Positions 55,384 to 64,000 of a stretch of 64,000 nt of DNA are shown here, in pieces. The notes below the pieces were generated by a model, which did no database searches, was not told the DNA's origin, and saw nothing but the letters and a program-made list of their open reading frames with translations. Made by a program: the position numbers and the translations under genes. The stretch comes from Fistulifera solaris. Its lineage: Eukaryota > Bacillariophyta > Bacillariophyceae > Naviculales > Stauroneidaceae. Positions within the stretch are counted from its first letter, which is position 1, and the number at the start of each line of letters is the position of its first letter. The stretch spans positions 558,001-622,000 of the forward strand of contig AP026130.1 in NCBI GenBank assembly GCA_030295235.1. The letters are read 5' to 3'.

Positions 55384-57141
55384 TCAAGACGTTGTGGTCG
55401 AAGAGGCGCGCTTTTTCCGTTTCGACTTCTTGGCAACCTTCGAGTTCAGTCTCTCCATTAGAACTTTGGTGACCGATTTTGGAACCCCGCATTTAAGAGC
55501 CTCGGTAAGGACACTGTTTCCATTCCAAGCTACATCTATAGTTTTCGGTGCCGCTTTTAAAAGAGCCTTTACTACACCAGCGTTGGCGTCGGGGCCCATG
55601 TTCAAGGCGTGATGAAGCGCTATCATACCATTTCTGCTAGTCGTCAAACTCTCCGGATACGCGCGGCACAACACCTTTACAACATCAACTGATACATCGG
55701 AATTTTGCACAGCAACGACAAGCGGGGTTCTTCCTTCGTTATCAACAATGGAGCATGCTCCTGTCTTTGAAGAAAGAAACTGTATGAAATCAACCATTTC
55801 AGAGACCTGCTCGCTTCTGCACGCAAGATGTAATGCGCAGGAACCATCATCGGTCTTCAAACTGTCAGACTCGTTCACAAGAGATGACTCCAGCAGGATC
55901 TTCGTTAACACAGACGGCACCCCGAAAAGAGCGCATACATGGAGCGGTGTCAAACCTTCCTTATTTTGAGTCAACATGGGACTCGACACACTTTTATCTC
56001 CATGTTCTAGCTCTTCTTTTCACCCAAAAGGAACTCGGTCACATCTATCAAGTTTTGATCATCATTCGCATTCTGCCGCTGCGTGGAACTAACTAGCTGT
56101 AAATGAAGCGGTGTATCTCCATTCTTATCCTGCTGTGAAATGCTGTCGGGGTATGCTTTGATAAGCTCTTCGATAAAAGACGCAGCTATTAATGGAGCTC
56201 CAGCAATATAGTGCAGAGGTATCATACCTCGATTGTCAGCGTCCATCGCACACGCAGGAGCTAGTCGAAGAAGCTGACTGAGTACTCCCCGATGGACCTG
56301 ATTCGCGATGGCGATGTGCAACAAATTGAGACCCTTCATGTTCTTGCATGACGACAAGGCTTCGGTTCCTACTTTCGTAAAAACATTCTCGGATAGTTCT
56401 TCAATAGCACTTACGTCCTTGCACTCCACCGTTTGCGTCATTGAAAAAGCGTCGCTAGCGATCAAAAGATGCAAGCAAGTGTCACCGTAGGAGTTGGGCT
56501 TACTCAGAATGCCAATATCCCGCATCAACGTATCCTTCACAATTGAAAAGTCCACACAGTCGCCACTCAGGTTCGCACACAGAAGATGAAAAGGTGTATT
56601 GCCATCTTTGTCCTCCAGCGAGAGACAAGTTGTTCGGTCGACTTCGGGTAATATACTGACCATTATGTGAAAAAAGCCCAGGAGGTGCTTTCCAGGCTGC
56701 GATATGCAAGATCGATTCACCCTCACTATCGTCTCTTTTCGTCAAAACGCGGGAAATATCTTGCAAACTTCCGTACTTTTGTAAACGGCTAAGTTGGCGT
56801 TTCACTTCGAGCCACTGACTCTCGTTCAAAAGCGGTAACAAGTCGATTGCAGATGCGCGATACTTGACTTTCTTGTTTTCGCCCAGTGATGACGTTGAAC
56901 TGCCTCCGTACGGATCAGAGCTCAACGAAGACTCCTGCAATGAAATTTGTTCCATCGATTGCTGAAACGAGTTCACATCCGCGTCGCTGCTGACTCGAAA
57001 CGCGACATCGAAATCACAATCCGGAAACATGTCGCTCGCCGTGCTGCTGACTTCGGGAGGTTCCTCAGCGATCGAGACTTTCGGCGATTTCTTCGGTGCG
57101 CGCTTAAATCTTTTCCGAAATACTCTGAATATGAATGACAT
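55384..57141 (-). CDS. Ankyrin-repeat protein
   Basis: A basic N-terminus (MSFIFRVFRKRFKRAPKKSP) and a Ser-rich linker precede at least seven ankyrin repeats, identified by their GxTPLHxA cores: GESILHIAAW, GNTPFHLLCAN, GDTCLHLLIASD, GLNLLHIAIANQ, GMIPLHYIAGAP, GDTPLHLQLVS, GLTPLHVCALFG, GSCALHLACRS, GRTPLVVAVQN, GMIALHHALNMG. The C-terminus is Lys/Arg-rich (KKSKRKKRASSTTTS), a possible nuclear signal. Two frame breaks: the A run 56670-56675 has six bases where five join GLF|HIMVSIL, and the T run 56017-56020 is one base short (LLGEK|EELEHGD). About 585 aa, no intron. Typical of the expanded, functionally uncharacterised diatom ankyrin set. Confidence 0.8.
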
Positions 57142-59546
57142 TGAAATAAAGCTTTATTGCGTTTTATAGAGTCCTCAAAGCGATTGAATCATCTTACTGA
57201 GTTGTTACGAGCCGAACGCGATCGAGAAATCGTGGCGACGACTTCGGTGCAATAACTTCCTATTATTGCAAAAAAATTATTTTATCTTGAATTTTCTTCC
57301 ACCCGCAACCCCCTCTCTTCTTACCGGTACTCCAACGGATGCTGAGAATAAGAAAACGCTATCCACGAAACAACAAGCACAAAGCACAAAAGGATGTAAA
57401 AACGAGGTGCAGAAAATTGGCAGCGCGCGTTGAATGAAATTAATTGTTAAATGCTTTCGATTTCAACGCAAACAAAGCCACGGTAGCTGCTATTCTTGTT
57501 AACATCCTAATCAATAACATACCGTAATTTATTTTAGTCTTCGTTGCGGCCTGGTCGTGCTGAATGAGAAGATAAAATGGATCCGCTTATTTCTGTCATC
57601 AGTTGATCCAAACTACGGTTCACACAACGATGATGGTCAACTGATGAAAGAATGAGTTATAGTTATGGTCGATCAGCGAAAGAGCTAACAATTGAGCACG
57701 GTTCCTTATGCATTTGAAAATGCACGCTCTCAATTTCCATACCAGGTTCGTAACATTCATACTTGATCGACGAGAAAGTATCAGGAAACAATCATAGTCG
57801 GATTCGTTGAGGTTGGGATTGGAAAGGGCGCGTTATCTTGGGACCTGCCTCCACGAAATCGAAGACGCTCGAAAGTTCCTGACGTACAAGACACACACAC
57901 ACAAGAACTTCCTACATCGCTTTCACAAAACCGAATGTAAATAACAGTGTGCAAGCATCTCTGCCCAGCAGTTCAGTTTTTGTTTTGTGGTTTGTTGCTC
58001 TGCCCTTTCGACCGAACGGAAAAGACAAGGAAGCCTAGAGACAACAGCAAAATGATCTGTATTGACGGCGGGAGACAGCAAGCTGTTCATTCATCGCCCT
58101 TTTGTTAATCTTGGCCATAGGTTCAACGACTTTTGCCAAGCTCATCATCTTGGTTCCTCGTCTAGCTAGTCTTACTTCTTGATGGCTCCGACACTTTGTC
58201 ACAGTCCTAGTCGCGTCATGTCCCGCACGTTCGGGTCACAGTTCAACGCATGAGCAGTTTTAGATTTTAGAGGCGTGATGAAAGCTAAAATAATGACGAT
58301 CGATGATGCCATCATGTTCCGCCTTGCGTCATGGCATTTCCTACCTGTCCCGTGCGGTTTTTCTTCGTGTCCTTCGTATGATGACTAATGACTGCCGATG
58401 ACACAGGAAGACGTCACAGTTGTCATCTTACAAGATGTAAGATTCGTAAGTACACGGTTCGTCGTACGGTTGAGGGTTGCGTTAAAGGTATTTTGAAGTT
58501 TGAACGTGTCTTGTTCGAAGTGTGATTGTATTAATGTCATCTTCGATTGAAGATACGGAGTACGGAGTCGTTTTCCGGTTTTTCGTCGTTTCTCTCCAGG
58601 CTCCGGGTCTTGAACTTCGACACGCGAGGTAGGAATGAGGAATGCGTCATCGGTCATTGAATTGTTGTTCATGATTTTTGTTGTCGTTGTCATTGAGTCA
58701 ACGATCAGCGAGAAGAATGGAACACTATGACTGGCCAACCCAGACGGTGACACCGAACACCGTACTGCGCATCTCGAACTCGAATCATATCGAATCTCGA
58801 ATCTCGACTCGCGACCATGCGCGACGCTGCGACGCTCGACGTCCACCTTGCACAGAGCATAGAGCTGCATAGAACAGGTACCGTAGCAGCGGTAGCTAAA
58901 GCCTTAAGCTAGGGAGGTTCTTAAACCAAACCGCAGGTTTCGGGAATAGAATTATTCAGGTTGCTCGAGTTTAAAGTCCCAGTTTAAAAATTCCAGCTGC
59001 CACGTTTGTGGTGTACTCTATGATGTAGTCTACCTTAGGTTCTGCCTTCTGCCATTTGCGTTCTTGGTTCTGGGCTCTGGGCCTTGCGTCATTCGGGTAA
59101 GGCACTTACTGTATTAACATTATGAAAACGGACTCAAGGCAACTGACCGAACTACAATAGAAGGCAAAGTACTATTTATGGGCAAACAAGAAACAAGCAT
59201 CATCATGATGTCATAGCTATGCCCCATGTCCATGTCCACGGATGACGTCGTATGTCGTATCTCGTACCGTTTTCTGGGATCTGTGGAACTCTGAACTCTT
59301 CAGTAGCACTCAGTACTTCGTACTTTGATTTGCTCTTCGTAAGCGGTAATTAGGACATCGTGGTTGCAGTTCCATCACGACTACGGTGTCCCACGTAGAA
59401 GGGGGCCACAGAGCAGGACAAAATAATAAACCTTCTTCCCGTCGCTCCCACGGCAGTTTGGATCTCTGTGTTTGGCCAAAAGCAGGATGCCAACATCGGC
59501 TTTCTTGCTTTGCTAAGTCCAACCGTCATAAAATACAGACATCAAA
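57142..59546. other. Long gene-poor stretch (2.4 kb)
   Basis: The largest gap in a window otherwise packed with genes. It contains short low-complexity patches (caca run near 57892-57901; tcgaatc-type repeats at 58775-58812; gttct/ggctctgggc repeats near 59040-59085). Only one small reading frame (58385-58693, minus) is marginally plausible. No tRNA, rRNA or transposon feature is seen. It may hold a non-coding RNA, a regulatory region or a very diverged gene. Confidence 0.4.
58385..58693 (-). CDS. Possible small protein, unrecognised
   Basis: An ATG-started 102-codon frame in the gene-poor stretch. It begins Thr/Asn-rich and has a charged basic centre (EPGEKRRKTGKRLRTPYLQ). I recognise no domain, and nothing but length supports it. 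The open frame extends upstream of the ATG to 58870. Confidence 0.22.
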   Translation of the reverse strand: MTTTTKIMNNNSMTDDAFLIPTSRVEVQDPEPGEKRRKTGKRLRTPYLQSKMTLIQSHFEQDTFKLQNTFNATLNRTTNRVLTNLTSCKMTTVTSSCVIGSH

Positions 59547-60593
59547 ATGATTTATCACACACTGCAAGAAAACGATATCTTGTTTGGCAGAGGCAATGGC
59601 GTCGCTTTCTTCCCTGGTAACATCAAATTTCGCTCCATCGCCTGGACGTTTCGCGATGAATACTCGCAGGTAATCAAAGCGGAAAGGAAAGCTTTGGCGC
59701 ACAAGGTCATGAAGGTTCTCACTAATCTCGAGCCGCCGTGTCGGTTCTTGGAACCAACGGAGGTCGGTTATCGCGAAGTGTCCAAATCGCGAGTTCTCGA
59801 GAAGATTTGCCAGACTCTACGTGAGAAGAAGTTTCAACAACCGAAACCGGAAGACTCGAAGCGAGTGGTGAAAAGTTTTCATTATCTTACAAGTCTCAAG
59901 AAGGGCAAGAATTCATGCTGCGAGATGGTGCCCGTGAAGGCCAAAGCAGGCAACGAGTACGAAAAGGTAACGTCGACGAAGAAGAAGGTGGTCACTATCG
60001 AGCGCGGAGGAAAAGCCAAGCATTTGCTATCTTCACCGGGCGTCTCGCGCACTTCCAAGCCGAAGTTGGTGAGTCCCGACACCAAGATCGCAAGGTATTC
60101 TAGCAAGGGCGACAAGAACAACGATCTGGCTTGCCCCATCTTCACCGAGGAAGATGAAACGGATCGCAGCTCTTCCGACTGGCACCTTCAGCCGAGAGTT
60201 CTCTTTCCCGAAGAGGACCACGAGGACGATGTTGATGATCAGCTTGATGTGTTCGGTCGCACCACGAGCTTTCTTCCCAAGCTGGAACCCGCTCACTCTG
60301 AGACGAACGGAGGTGCTTTGACTCAGACATTGGAGGATGAGTTGTTCGAGCCTCTCTTTGCGGACGAGTTTTATCCCCACTTCGATCCGCTGGGAGACGA
60401 GCACAACGAACCGATGTCATTCGAGGTTCCTCCGTCTCTCGTCTCCTTCTTTTCGGGGTTTTCGAAGAAGGCACCGACTTTCTCGACGAGTCCTACCACC
60501 GTTCTTGATGCACACGGCGGATGTCACTTGATTTCGGATCACGAGGACGACGAAAGAGTCATGGGGTGGGTTGAAGGCGGCACCTTCTTCTAA
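59547..60593 (+). CDS. DUF6824 domain protein
   Basis: The N-terminal 110 residues match the DUF6824 domain common in diatoms and other stramenopiles: ENDILFGRGNGVAFFPGNIK, FRSIAWTFRDEYSQV, RFLEPTEVGYREVSKSRVLE, KICQTLREKK. The GRG and GN motifs and the closing Leu-Arg-Glu helix are the family's fixed points. The rest is disordered: Lys/Ser-rich in the middle, then acidic (ITEEDETDRSSSDW-type), ending VMGWVEGGTFF. It may be a nucleic-acid-associated or regulatory protein, but this is inference. Intact frame, 348 aa, no intron. ATG at 59547. Confidence 0.8.
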   Translation: MIYHTLQENDILFGRGNGVAFFPGNIKFRSIAWTFRDEYSQVIKAERKALAHKVMKVLTNLEPPCRFLEPTEVGYREVSKSRVLEKICQTLREKKFQQPKPEDSKRVVKSFHYLTSLKKGKNSCCEMVPVKAKAGNEYEKVTSTKKKVVTIERGGKAKHLLSSPGVSRTSKPKLVSPDTKIARYSSKGDKNNDLACPIFTEEDETDRSSSDWHLQPRVLFPEEDHEDDVDDQLDVFGRTTSFLPKLEPAHSETNGGALTQTLEDELFEPLFADEFYPHFDPLGDEHNEPMSFEVPPSLVSFFSGFSKKAPTFSTSPTTVLDAHGGCHLISDHEDDERVMGWVEGGTFF

Positions 60594-61201
60594 AATTTGA
60601 CGGTCTTCAACAGAAGATACATCAGATGAGAAAGTTTTGAAGGATCTTCAATTTTGCATACAATTTAGTTTCGCTATAATTAATCAAAAATAGAAAAACA
60701 TACATAAACTCTATCGCATTCAACCAATGCTTCCGTCGCTTTTGGCTGCAATCTTTTCCGCTGCGAGAAAAGTAGTTGCACCGCACGCTATCCGTGATTA
60801 AATAATCCGGACCATGCACGCTGCACGCGCAAAGAATTCGTGACTGCTGCTCTTGGTACTCTGTGTAGTTCTGTGTAGTTCTTGGATATCAACGGAAAAT
60901 GAAGTTTTTCATAGTTTCCGTTGGTCCAATTACTTAGAGATGATCCTTTAAGCGATGCATTAATTTTCGTTCACTTATTGTTCGACGGTTAAAAACATTG
61001 TCGACTATAACTCAGTTTGTACCGCACTCCATACGGCGCTCGCTCTTCGCTTTTTTGCGCTCGTCCCAGCGACGGCTTCTGTTCTGGGTTGCTGAATTTT
61101 GTTTCGGCCATGCAAAAAGGATTTCATTGAGATTACTTTTACATCCAAAAATTGAAATAACTGCCTTTTGTCGTCGCAATTCAGACATCAATATTATTAT
61201 C
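60594..61201. other. Intergenic region
   Basis: 608 bp between two same-strand genes. AT-rich left part (likely 3' UTR). A tandem tctgtgtagtt pair occurs near 60858-60880. No coding signal. Confidence 0.4.
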
Positions 61202-61661
61202 ATGTGTAACGATTTAGGAGAAGGTTCACGGTGCTGCGCATTCTACTCATTTACTGGCTTTCTGTTCACTGTAAGTTCCTCGCTGGTCCGAAGATAAGCA
61301 TTAGGCAGGAATTGATGCGCGCTGGGGGCAAGGATTTGCGAAAAAACAGCTTTAGGATGCAAAGCACATGCCGAATGTGTTCCATTTCGTTTTTCTAACC
61401 CCTTCCTGTTTTCAAAAATCCTAGTTATGGGTCGGAGTCATGGTACACAGTCAACCGTTTTTCATTGCCGGAATTGAAGATGCCGAGGAAGCCCGAGCGA
61501 ACGCGTTTGGTGCCATGGGAATGTTTTTGGTAACCTTTTTCGCTTCCATTGCGGGTATTTGGTATGATTCGAAAAACAAAGAGTCGGTAGCGGCGGCTGG
61601 AGAATCTGGATATTATTTGAGTCACGGCGATATACCAACAACCTACGGAACATCGGCATAA
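61202..61661 (+). CDS. Small two-TM protein, unrecognised
   Basis: A spliced 101-aa protein. Exon 1 is 61202-61270 (MCNDLGEGSRCCAFYSFTGF), the intron 61271-61424 (GTAAGT...CCTAG), and exon 2 runs 61425-61661. The junction reads FLFT|LWVGVMV, creating the first membrane helix; the second is MGMFLVTFFASIAGIWY. A short acidic loop (AGIEDAEEARAN) lies between them, and the C-terminus is Ser/Tyr-rich (SGYYLSHGDIPTTYGTSA). Splice sites, helix continuity and intact frame support a real gene. The pattern resembles small OST/TMEM50-like or vacuolar assembly micro-proteins (TMEM50/OST5 type), but I cannot assign a family. Confidence 0.65.
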
Positions 61662-62338
61662 AACAAACTATCTTGTATGAATGTGACTTAGCGATTCGTC
61701 GAAAATCTCGGTATTCCATGTTACCCTTTATCGAGAACTCGTGGCTGTACGAAATACAATTTGAAATAAGATAAATATGGCTTAAGAAAGCAAAAGCCGT
61801 TTGTCATCACGTTATGTTATACCTGCTATGCCTTGATATAATGAAGCTCTCGAGTTGTACGATAGCTAAGATTACATTGCAATCTAGCGAATGGTGGACG
61901 AAGAGCTTGAGCAAATGTGACGTTTGGACTCCTCGGTTGCACAACTTTACTCATTGCCGTGATGGATCGTTTCGTGTAGCACTAAAGCTCTAGAACTCTA
62001 GTACTCCGTAAAGTGCTTATTGTGACAACAAGGAACAAAAACATCACTTTCCAGCTAGAGAGGACTTTACAAGAGTGATTACTAGAGCCCAAAAGACCCA
62101 CAATGCTTAACTCGTGACTCGTTGTCCTTGACTGGTCGTGTGTATGTGTGTACGTCGTTGGAAATCACTATCTGTACGTCAACCGATCAACGATTCGCGT
62201 CGAACCGGCAAGAAAAGATCGTCCGCGTCGTTGTGCTGTTGCATTGCAATGAAGCAACAATTGTTTCGTCCCTTCGTTTGCAACGTATTTCGTCGCTGTT
62301 TAATATTTTCTTAACAATCTATTTAAAATCTCTTTATT
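61662..62338. other. Intergenic region upstream of PSMA6
   Basis: 677 bp. Contains several TAGAG/CTCTAG-type short repeats (61985-62090). No reading frame with a domain. The PSMA6 promoter should be in the right half. Confidence 0.4.
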
Positions 62339-63147
62339 ATGAGCCGCGATTCGTAAGTTACTGACTGAAACTGCTGCCTCTCCCTCTTCCTTGACTTTTT
62401 GTCCTCAACGTTTTAAATTACAGCAATTATGATCACCACATTGCCATCTTTTCTCCACAAGGTCGCTTGTACCAAATGGAATACTGCTACAAAGCCGCTC
62501 AATCCGGTTTAACGGTCGTCGCAGTCCGCGGCAGTGATTCGACCGCGGTCGTCACACAAAAGAAAGTCCCCGATCGACTCATGGAACCGGAATCCGTCAC
62601 CCATTTGTTTCAAATAACGGACAAAATAGGATGTTGCGTGACCGGCACCAGTGCTGATGGAAAATCGTACGTCCAACGAGCGCGGTACGAAGCGGGAAAA
62701 TGGGCATTTGATCACGGTTATTCGTGTCCGGTCTCCGTTTTGGCCAAGCGCATGGCGGATTTGGCACAGCTGGATACGCAATATGCGGGAATGCGTCCAT
62801 TGGCGGTCATTGCCGTCTTCATTGGTGTCGATGATGAAACGGGTCCGACCATATATAAGGTCGATTGTGCTGGACATTATTTGCCGTACTTTGCCACCGC
62901 GGCGGGTCCGAAGGAGCAAGAAGCGATGAATTTCCTAGAAAAACGCGTCGACGATATGAAAACAATGGATAGTGACAATGTCGTTCGAACAGCAATCACT
63001 TGTTTGGGGCATGTTTTGGGAAGTGACTTTCGCGGGAGTGAGATTGAAGTAGCTCAGGTTGTCACGAAAAAGGGAAAGGTTCATATGCTGAATGAGGATG
63101 AAATTGAGGCTCATTTGAATGCGATCGCCGATGACGCAGATGCCTAA
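62339..63147 (+). CDS. PSMA6: 20S proteasome subunit alpha type-6 (alpha1)
   Basis: An outer-ring subunit of the 20S proteasome. The first coding exon is only 14 bp (62339-62352, MSRD and two bases). The intron is 62353-62423 (71 bp). Exon 2 resumes SNYDHHIAIFSPQGRLYQME, the alpha signature. PSMA6 identity is shown by GLTVVAVRGSDS, VTQKKVPDRLMEPESVTHLF, VQRARYEAGKWAF, GMRPLAVIAVFIGVDDETGP and SEIEVAQVVTKKGK. 245 aa, the usual length (human 246), and no frame break. The start was chosen because splicing gives the canonical MSR-x-S-S opening. Confidence 0.96.
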
Positions 63148-63692
63148 TCTACCGATAATAACTTTATTTTACTGTCTCTAGCTTCAGCATTGTGTCAAGT
63201 GAATTCGTCGGAAACAAAAATGACTTTTATTAACGAACATCGTATCCTCTAAGATCAACCTGCAAAACGGATATACAACTCCATGCACAAGCTCAACACG
63301 ATATGGAAAGGAAAAACGATGCTTCCAGTTGCGAGCCACATTCACCAACCAAATCAAAGATCTTCTTTTCGCAAAAAACCCAACAACACAAAAACAACAA
63401 AACATTATTCTTTATCAGGAACACTCGAACACCAATTCAACAATCACAAACTTACCAGAATCGGCGCCCAATCCTCACCATATTTATCTTTCGGCCGACG
63501 GACCAAACCACACTCTCTACTCTGAATCAGATGGCAGCCCCCTTGTTTGTTCACTGCTCCGGCGGTGACCTGACACCTGTGCGGGATCTAGGAAACCCTA
63601 GAGTAATGGATTATGATTCTGTCATAGGATAAGTACGATAAACTCTCAATTTTTATTTTATTTACTCAAAGCTAAAGTTCATTCATCAAGAA
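63148..63692. other. Convergent intergenic gap, PSMA6 / DAHP synthase
   Basis: 545 bp between two 3' ends. It contains AT- and A-rich sequence (acaaaaacaacaaaac near 63388). A plus-strand frame across 63283-63632 is Asn/Gln/Thr-rich and not credible as coding. Confidence 0.4.
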
Positions 63693-64000
63693 TTAAAGTG
63701 ACTCAATAGAAGGCAATCCAGTTCTCTTTCGGAGACGCTCCGCTACCAAGAAAGCCAATTCCAAGGCTTGCTTGCCATTGAGGCGGGGATCGCAGTACGT
63801 GTTGTAGCGGTCGCTCAATGACTGCTCCGTGACACCACTCACACCACCCGTGCACTCGGTGACATCTTCACCGGTCATTTCCAAATGAACACCTCCGGGG
63901 TGGCTGCCCATCTCATCGTGAACATCAAAAAATGCACGAAGTTCGGCTCGGATGGCTTCGAAACTTCGGGTCTTGATGCCGTCTTCCGTTTTGTACGTGT
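63693..64000 (-). CDS. Class II DAHP synthase, C-terminal fragment (runs off window)
   Basis: 3-deoxy-D-arabino-heptulosonate-7-phosphate synthase condenses PEP and erythrose-4-phosphate, the first shikimate step. Only the last 100 or so residues are present, read from the right edge: [27 protein letters not shown], then the family signature [20 protein letters not shown] and [19 protein letters not shown]. This C-terminal block is diagnostic of plant-type class II enzymes; the active-site metal and PEP residues include the His of SHPGG and Asp of CDPRLN. The stop is at 63693. Plastid location is expected for the family but the N-terminus is outside. Confidence 0.93.
   Translation of the reverse strand, partial: TYKTEDGIKTRSFEAIRAELRAFFDVHDEMGSHPGGVHLEMTGEDVTECTGGVSGVTEQSLSDRYNTYCDPRLNGKQALELAFLVAERLRKRTGLPSIESL

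Overview
This is a nuclear chromosome segment from a photosynthetic stramenopile, most likely a pennate diatom of the Phaeodactylum kind (inference). It has eukaryotic housekeeping genes on both strands with short intergenic gaps. Introns are GT-AG and mostly 60-110 bp. Diatom-typical families are present: an Lsi2-like transporter, an HSF-type regulator, a DUF6824 protein, an EF-hand/one-TM protein, and a signal peptide with an AAS|F plastid motif. I see no viral, transposon, CRISPR, rRNA or tRNA sequence.

Layout. 0.3-10 kb: MSH6 (+), the splicing factor SF3B3 (-) and TRAPPC13 (-). 11-16 kb: an Lsi2-like efflux transporter (+) and serine palmitoyltransferase LCB2 (+). 16-27.5 kb: a BSD protein (+), a CCT-domain regulator (-), Sgf11 (-), an RNF216-type RBR ubiquitin ligase (+), EMC1 (-) and a JmjC oxygenase (+). 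27.7-41 kb: a putatively plastid NT5DC nucleotidase (+), a trypsin-fold pseudoprotease (-), a full-size PDR/ABCG transporter (-) and two tandem glycolipid-transfer-like genes (+). 41-49.6 kb: TIM50 (-), proteasome alpha PSMA4 (+), a SWEET sugar transporter (-), SNAPC3 (-), an EF-hand membrane protein (+) and a polytopic membrane protein (+). 50-64 kb: an HSF protein (+), an armadillo protein (+), an ankyrin protein (-), a 2.4 kb gene-poor stretch, a DUF6824 protein (+), a two-TM micro-protein (+), proteasome PSMA6 (+), and the 3' end of a class II DAHP synthase (-) running off the right edge.

The most striking pattern is technical. About 28 single-base frame breaks fall in 20 otherwise conserved genes, and every one can be placed in a homopolymer run, usually a T or A run one base too short. 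Read literally, MSH6, SF3B3, TIM50, PSMA4, EMC1 and others would all be broken. The sensible reading is homopolymer length error in the assembly. Gene coordinates below span the whole inferred gene across these breaks, and each break is stated.

Biologically, the best leads are: the tandem GLTP pair, divergent from a PDR transporter and both keeping the sugar-headgroup residues; the Lsi2-like transporter; the protease fold that has lost its catalytic Ser and Asp; an RBR ligase with two SUMO-interaction-like motifs; and the EF-hand/TM/Cys-rich protein.
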